Source: Saccharopolyspora ipomoeae (lineage in GTDB: Bacteria; Actinomycetota; Actinomycetes; Mycobacteriales; Pseudonocardiaceae). From it: 64,000 nt of DNA. The stretch lies in NCBI RefSeq assembly GCF_029952525.1, contig NZ_JASAOF010000019.1, positions 1-64,000 on the forward strand. Reading direction: 5' to 3'. The position numbers and the translations under genes are program-made. The notes beneath the pieces are model-generated. The model was given only the letters and a program-made list of their open reading frames with translations, was not told where the DNA came from and searched no databases. Below, one piece after another: positions 59,912-64,000 of this stretch. The first letter of the stretch is position 1, and every line of letters starts with the position of its first letter.

Positions 59912-61506
59912 ACCTTGCCCAGAACACCGTCATCCCCGACGACAGCGTGATCATCAACACCAGCGTCTTCGCGGCGTTCGTGCTCATCACGCTGTTCATC
60001 GTCTACCGCGTCAGCAGCCGGGGCACCGCGGGCGACTACTTCGTCGCGGGCAGCGCCTTCAGCGGTGTGCAGAACGGCGTGGCGCTGTCCGGCGACTACC
60101 TGTCCGCCGCGTCCTTCCTCGGCATCGCAGGGGCCATCGCCATCTACGGCTACGACGGCTTCCTCTACAGCATCGGCTTCCTGGTCGCCTGGCTGGTCAA
60201 CCTGCTGCTGCTCGCCGAGCGCACCCGCAACACCGGCCGCTTCACGATGGGCGACGTGCTCAGCTTCCGGATGAAGCAGCGCCCGGTCCGCGCCGCGGCC
60301 GCGACCTCCACGCTGGCCATCACCATCATGTACATGATCGCCCAGATCGCCGGTGCCGGCGGCCTGGTCGCGCTGCTGCTCAACGTGCACGGCCACTTCG
60401 GCCAGATGCTGGTGATGGCGGGCGTCGGCGCGGTCATGATGGTCTACGTGCTGGTGGGCGGCATGAAAGGCACCACGTGGGTGCAGATCATCAAGGCCAC
60501 CATGCTCGTGCTGTGCGCCGTGCTGATCACGATCTTCCTGCTCGGCAAGTTCAGCTACAGCATGACCGAGCTGCTGCGCGCCGCCGCGGACAACAACCCG
60601 AACGGCCGTGCGATCTTCGCGCCCGGTGCCCAGTACGGCAAGTCCGACATGACCAAGCTGGACTTCATCTCGCTGTCGCTGGCTCTGGTGCTGGGCGTCG
60701 GCGGCCTGCCGCACGTGCTGATGCGCTTCTACACCGTGCCCAACGCGCGCGAGGCGCGGCGTTCGGTGGTGTGGGCGACCTGGACGATGGCGATCTTCTA
60801 CATGTGCACGCTGATCATCGGCTACGGCGCGAGCGCCCTGGTCGGCACCGACGCGATCCTGGCCGCGCCGGGCGCGGAGAACTCCGCCGCGCCGCTGCTG
60901 GCCTACGAGATCGGCGGCACCGTGCTGCTGGGCATCATCTCGGCAGTCGCCTTCGCGACGATCCTGGCGGTGGTCGCGGGCCTGACGCTGACCGCGTCGG
61001 CCTCGTTCGCGCACGACGTCTACGCGAGCGTGGTGCGCGGCGGTGAGGTCGACTCCGATCGCGTGGTGTGGGTGGCGCGCGTGACGGCGCTGGTCATCGG
61101 TGCCGCGTCGATCCTCGGCGGCATCCTGGTGATCGGGCAGAACGTGGCGTTCCTGGTCGGACTGGCGTTCGCCTTCGCCGCCTCGGCGAACCTGTCGACG
61201 CTGCTGTACACGCTGTTCTGGAAGCGGTTCAACACCACCGGCACGCTGTGGGGCATCTACAGCGGTCTGATCTCCTGCCTGCTGCTGGTGATCTTCTCGC
61301 CGGTCGTGTCGGGCGCGGAGGACTCGATCATCCCGAGCGTGGACTTCGCGTTCTTCCCGCTGAAGAACCCGGGCATCGTCTCGATCCCGATCTCGTTCCT
61401 GTTCGCCGCCATCGGCACGTTCGTCGGCAAGCCGGAGCAGGACGCCGAACGCCAGGCCGAGATGGAGGTCCGCTCCCTCACCGGAATCGGCTCGCGCACC
61501 GGCTGA
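59908..61506 (+). CDS. actP: Cation/acetate symporter (SSS family, ActP-like)
   Basis: A 532-residue sodium:solute symporter with about 13 membrane helices. It shows the ActP pattern: YFVAGSAFSGVQNGVALSGD, YLSAASFLGIAGAIAIYGYD, AAATSTLAITIMYMIAQIAG, LALVLGVGGLPHVLMRFYTV, and FATILAVVAGLTLTASASFA. It should import acetate or short monocarboxylates. It is coupled to DUF485. The hairpin at 61525 ends the operon. Confidence 0.93.
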   Translation: MNLAQNTVIPDDSVIINTSVFAAFVLITLFIVYRVSSRGTAGDYFVAGSAFSGVQNGVALSGDYLSAASFLGIAGAIAIYGYDGFLYSIGFLVAWLVNLLLLAERTRNTGRFTMGDVLSFRMKQRPVRAAAATSTLAITIMYMIAQIAGAGGLVALLLNVHGHFGQMLVMAGVGAVMMVYVLVGGMKGTTWVQIIKATMLVLCAVLITIFLLGKFSYSMTELLRAAADNNPNGRAIFAPGAQYGKSDMTKLDFISLSLALVLGVGGLPHVLMRFYTVPNAREARRSVVWATWTMAIFYMCTLIIGYGASALVGTDAILAAPGAENSAAPLLAYEIGGTVLLGIISAVAFATILAVVAGLTLTASASFAHDVYASVVRGGEVDSDRVVWVARVTALVIGAASILGGILVIGQNVAFLVGLAFAFAASANLSTLLYTLFWKRFNTTGTLWGIYSGLISCLLLVIFSPVVSGAEDSIIPSVDFAFFPLKNPGIVSIPISFLFAAIGTFVGKPEQDAERQAEMEVRSLTGIGSRTG

Positions 61507-61524
61507 CCTGCGCGGATGCACCTC

Positions 61525-61564
61525 GGAGGGCGCCAGGGGACCACGTGTTCCCCTGGCGCCCTCC
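61525..61564. terminator. 16-bp perfect GC hairpin after the symporter
   Basis: GGAGGGCGCCAGGGGA (61525-61540) is exactly inverted at 61549-61564 with an 8-base loop. It is 18 bp past the symporter stop. No T-tract follows, as is common in high-GC actinobacteria. Confidence 0.85.
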
Positions 61565-61802
61565 GCCGTTGCGCAACGCATCGGCCCCGGCCGAGGGCTC
61601 ACTCACCAGAGGGGTTGGCGAACGCCTCCCGAACGCTGCGCGTCACCGGCTTTCGTGACTGTTCCGCACGAATTCGCCTTACCCGATCGGATACTGCTGT
61701 CCTCCGGTTCCGATCCATAAACTGGGAATCGGCCCGACCAGCAACACTCCTCGCCGAAAATCCGGTCGAGAAAACGAACTGGGCGGGCCGTGGGGGTTCG
61801 TG

Positions 61803-62168
61803 ATGATGCGCAAGCTTCGGAACTACCTGTTAGGCGTGGCGGTGGCCGCGATGGTGCCCATAACCGGGCTCGGAACCCACGTCGCGACCATCGCCCTCGA
61901 AATCAGGGACGCCCTGGTCCAGGCCGCGCACGCGGCCCCTGAGCAGGACAGGACCGACTTCCTCGCCTTCGGGACCCGGATCCGCTCCGAACCCGGCACC
62001 GCATCGTCGGTGCGCGGCATCGGAAATCCGGGCGACACCGCGACGATTCACCGCCGCGTGGTCGGCGAGAACATCGTGTGCGATGACGGTCGAACGTTGT
62101 CCGAATGGGTCAACGTCACCAACGAACGCAGCCACGTCTCAGGATTCGTGAGCAGCTGCTTCATCTAG
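61803..62168 (+). CDS. Small exported SH3-like protein
   Basis: A 121-residue protein. The N-terminal segment NYLLGVAVAAMVPITGLGTH looks like a signal or anchor. The C-terminal 70 residues have an SH3-type beta pattern (GTASSVRGIGNPGDTATIHR, VNVTNERSHVSGFVSSCFI) with two Cys. No family is certain. ATG 61803 or 61806 is the start. Confidence 0.65.
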   Translation: MMRKLRNYLLGVAVAAMVPITGLGTHVATIALEIRDALVQAAHAAPEQDRTDFLAFGTRIRSEPGTASSVRGIGNPGDTATIHRRVVGENIVCDDGRTLSEWVNVTNERSHVSGFVSSCFI

Positions 62169-62234
62169 GAATTGTTGTTTCGAGTGCGGGACTCGGCTCG
62201 CACCGCTGAGCAAAGCGGTCCCACACCGCGTTCG

Positions 62235-63887
62235 TCAGCTCACCGCGGCGGCTGCGGCTCTTCCGGCTTGCCTTCCGGAGAAGAGGCAGCCGCCGAGGAA
62301 GGTGCCTTCCAGTGCTCGGTAGCCGTGCACGCCGCCGCCTCCGAAACCGGCGACCTCGCCTGCCGCGTAGAGCCCTTCGACCGGCCGCACGCCGTCGGTG
62401 AGCACCCGCCCGTCCAGGTCGGTCTCCAGGCCGCCGAGGGTCTTGCGGGTCAGCAGGTTGAGCTTCACCGCGATCAGCGGCCCGGCCGCCGGGTCCAGCA
62501 GGCGGTGCGGTTCGGCGACCCGGATCAGCTTGTCCACCGCGTAGCGGCGGGCTTCCCGGATCGCGTTGACCTGCAGGTCCTTTCCGAGCCCGGAGGCCAC
62601 CTGGCGGTCGCGCTCGACGATGGTGCGCTCCAGCTGCGCGGCGTCGATGTGGCCGTCGCCGAGCCGGTTCATGGCCTCGGCGAGCTCGGCCACGCCGTTG
62701 CGGACGATGAAGTCCTCGCCGCGGCGGACGAACTCCATCACCGGTCCGGGTGTCGCCCCGCCGCCGCGTTGCAGCAGCTGGCGGACGCTGCGGCCGGTCA
62801 GGTCGGGGTTCTGCTCGGAGCCCGACAGCGCGAACTCACGGCTGATGATCTTGCGGTTGAGCACGAACCAGGTGTGCTCGTGGCCGGTGCGCACGATGTG
62901 CTCCAGCGTGCCCAGGGTGTCGAAACCGGGGAACAGCGGTGCGGGCAGCCGGTTGCCGTTGGCGTCCAGCCACAGCGACGACGGTCCGGGCAGGATGCGG
63001 ATGCCGTGCTTGGACCACACCGGGGCGTAGTTGCGGATTCCCTCGGTGTAGTGCCACATCCGGTCCGGGTTGATGACCCGGCCACCGGTCTTGGCGACCA
63101 CTTCGAGCATCCGCCCGTCGACGTGGTCGGGCACCCCGGCGATCATGTTCTTCGGCGGCTTTCCCAGGCGCTTCGGCCAGTTCTTGCGCACCAGCGGGAG
63201 GTTTCCGCCGATGCCGCCGGAGGTGACCACGACCGCCTGCGAGGCGAGTTCGAAGTCGCCCTTGGCCTTGCGCGGTGTCGGCCGGCCGCGTTCGGCGTCG
63301 CTGGGGATGAGCACCTTGCCGCGCACGCCGGTGACGGCTCCGTCGGTGGTCACGAGTTCGGTGACGCGGTGCCGGAATCGCAGCTCGACGAGACCCGCGG
63401 CCTCGGCGGCGCGGACCCGGCGCAGGAACGGTTCGAGCACACCGGGCCCGGTGCCCCAGGTGATGTGGAAGCGCGGCACCGAGTTGCCGTGGCCGCAGGC
63501 GAGATAACCACCGCGCTCGGCCCACTGCACGAGCGGGAAGAACTTCACGCCCTGCGCGGTCATCCAGGCCCGCTTCTCACCGGAGGCGAAGTCGACGTAG
63601 GCCTCGGCCCACTTGCGCGGCCAGTGGTCCTCGTCGCGGTCGAAGGCGGCGGTGCCCATCCAGTCCTGCAGCGCCAGCTCGTGCGAGTCGCGCACCCCGA
63701 GCCTGCGCTGCTCCGGCGAGTCGACCAGGAACAACCCGCCGAAGGACCAGTGCGCCTGGCCGCCGAGCGAGGCCTCGGGCTCCTGGTCGACGAGCACCAC
63801 CCGGCGACCGGCATCGGCCAGTTCCGCGGTGGCGACCAGGCCCGCCAGGCCCGCTCCCACCACGATCACATCAGCGTCCAGCGCCAT
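62235..63887 (-). CDS. FAD-binding dehydrogenase (flavocytochrome-c/KstD-like family)
   Basis: A 550-residue flavoprotein. The FAD site is ADVIVVGAGLAGLVATAELA, followed by VVLVDQEPEASLGGQAHWSF and a second dinucleotide region near GIGGNLPLVRKNWPK. The C-terminal FAD cap is GLYAAGEVAGFGGGGVHGYR, ALEGTFLGGCLFSGRQAG. The family is like mycobacterial Rv0785 and related 3-ketosteroid-dehydrogenase-type enzymes. Substrate unknown; steroid chemistry is possible, given CYP125 elsewhere in the window. Confidence 0.88.
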   Translation of the reverse strand: MALDADVIVVGAGLAGLVATAELADAGRRVVLVDQEPEASLGGQAHWSFGGLFLVDSPEQRRLGVRDSHELALQDWMGTAAFDRDEDHWPRKWAEAYVDFASGEKRAWMTAQGVKFFPLVQWAERGGYLACGHGNSVPRFHITWGTGPGVLEPFLRRVRAAEAAGLVELRFRHRVTELVTTDGAVTGVRGKVLIPSDAERGRPTPRKAKGDFELASQAVVVTSGGIGGNLPLVRKNWPKRLGKPPKNMIAGVPDHVDGRMLEVVAKTGGRVINPDRMWHYTEGIRNYAPVWSKHGIRILPGPSSLWLDANGNRLPAPLFPGFDTLGTLEHIVRTGHEHTWFVLNRKIISREFALSGSEQNPDLTGRSVRQLLQRGGGATPGPVMEFVRRGEDFIVRNGVAELAEAMNRLGDGHIDAAQLERTIVERDRQVASGLGKDLQVNAIREARRYAVDKLIRVAEPHRLLDPAAGPLIAVKLNLLTRKTLGGLETDLDGRVLTDGVRPVEGLYAAGEVAGFGGGGVHGYRALEGTFLGGCLFSGRQAGRAAAAAVS

Positions 63888-64000
63888 CGCCGACCTCCGT
63901 TATTACCGACGGGTAGTGAGGGACTTTATACCTCAATCGTGGTGTATCCGGCAGGGATGGCGAGTCGATCGATCGCCGAATCAGAATGCGCTTCCACGCC

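Overview
The window is high-GC actinobacterial chromosome. The gene content fits the Pseudonocardiaceae, most likely a Saccharopolyspora-like organism: a pSE-type actinomycete integrative and conjugative element (AICE), Scr1-type XRE/DUF397 pairs, a cvnABCD conservon, CYP125, DprE2 and S-adenosyl methyltransferase (DUF574) genes. The genus is inferred from gene families only.

Layout. (1) 0-3.3 kb: a GT-B-like protein gene preceded by a heptanucleotide tandem repeat, convergent with an NLR-like NTPase-TPR protein that has an amyloid-type N-terminal motif. (2) 3.32-19.75 kb: tRNA-Arg(CCU) carrying an integrated AICE of about 16.4 kb, bounded by a 47-bp direct repeat of the tRNA 3' part. Its core on the minus strand is spdB-like, traB (FtsK), a small membrane protein, prim-pol replication protein, DUF3631 ATPase, xis and int, with several translationally coupled joints. 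It also has a GntR regulator with three palindromic operators. The cargo is a class IV aminotransferase, an HTH-SUMF1 fusion, and a right-end block with GIY-YIG-like and Mrr-like nucleases that looks like defence. (3) 19.8-26 kb: a secreted protein, SRPBCC, a frameshifted DUF4232-like gene, TetR with P450, PlsC, an Excalibur lipoprotein, then a non-coding stretch with three tandem hairpins whose stems covary. (4) 26-32.4 kb: a PAS-PAS-GGDEF-EAL protein; TetR, CYP125 and aldehyde dehydrogenase (steroid side-chain oxidation); a DinB/TIGR03086 protein. (5) 32.6-40.2 kb: YhgE/Pip and an MMPL transporter with a degenerate ABC-ATPase tail under a divergent TetR; BldC-like HTH, methyltransferase, VOC and membrane proteins. 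(6) 40.4-45.1 kb: a type VII-secretion-like small gene cluster with one frameshifted gene, then small genes divergent from an XRE/DUF397 pair with four GACATGTC boxes. (7) 45.3-48.4 kb: a NaeI-family restriction enzyme, a C5 methyltransferase and Vsr. (8) 48.6-53.9 kb: metabolic genes. (9) 54-58.8 kb: the conservon. (10) 59.5-64 kb: DUF485/acetate symporter, a small secreted protein and a flavin dehydrogenase.

Across the window, strong AT-centred or long perfect palindromes sit mainly between convergent genes and probably act as bidirectional terminators. Three genes (15.7, 21.5 and 41.6 kb) each appear broken by a single-base indel, so sequencing error should be ruled out before calling them pseudogenes. 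No rRNA, CRISPR array or IS element was seen.
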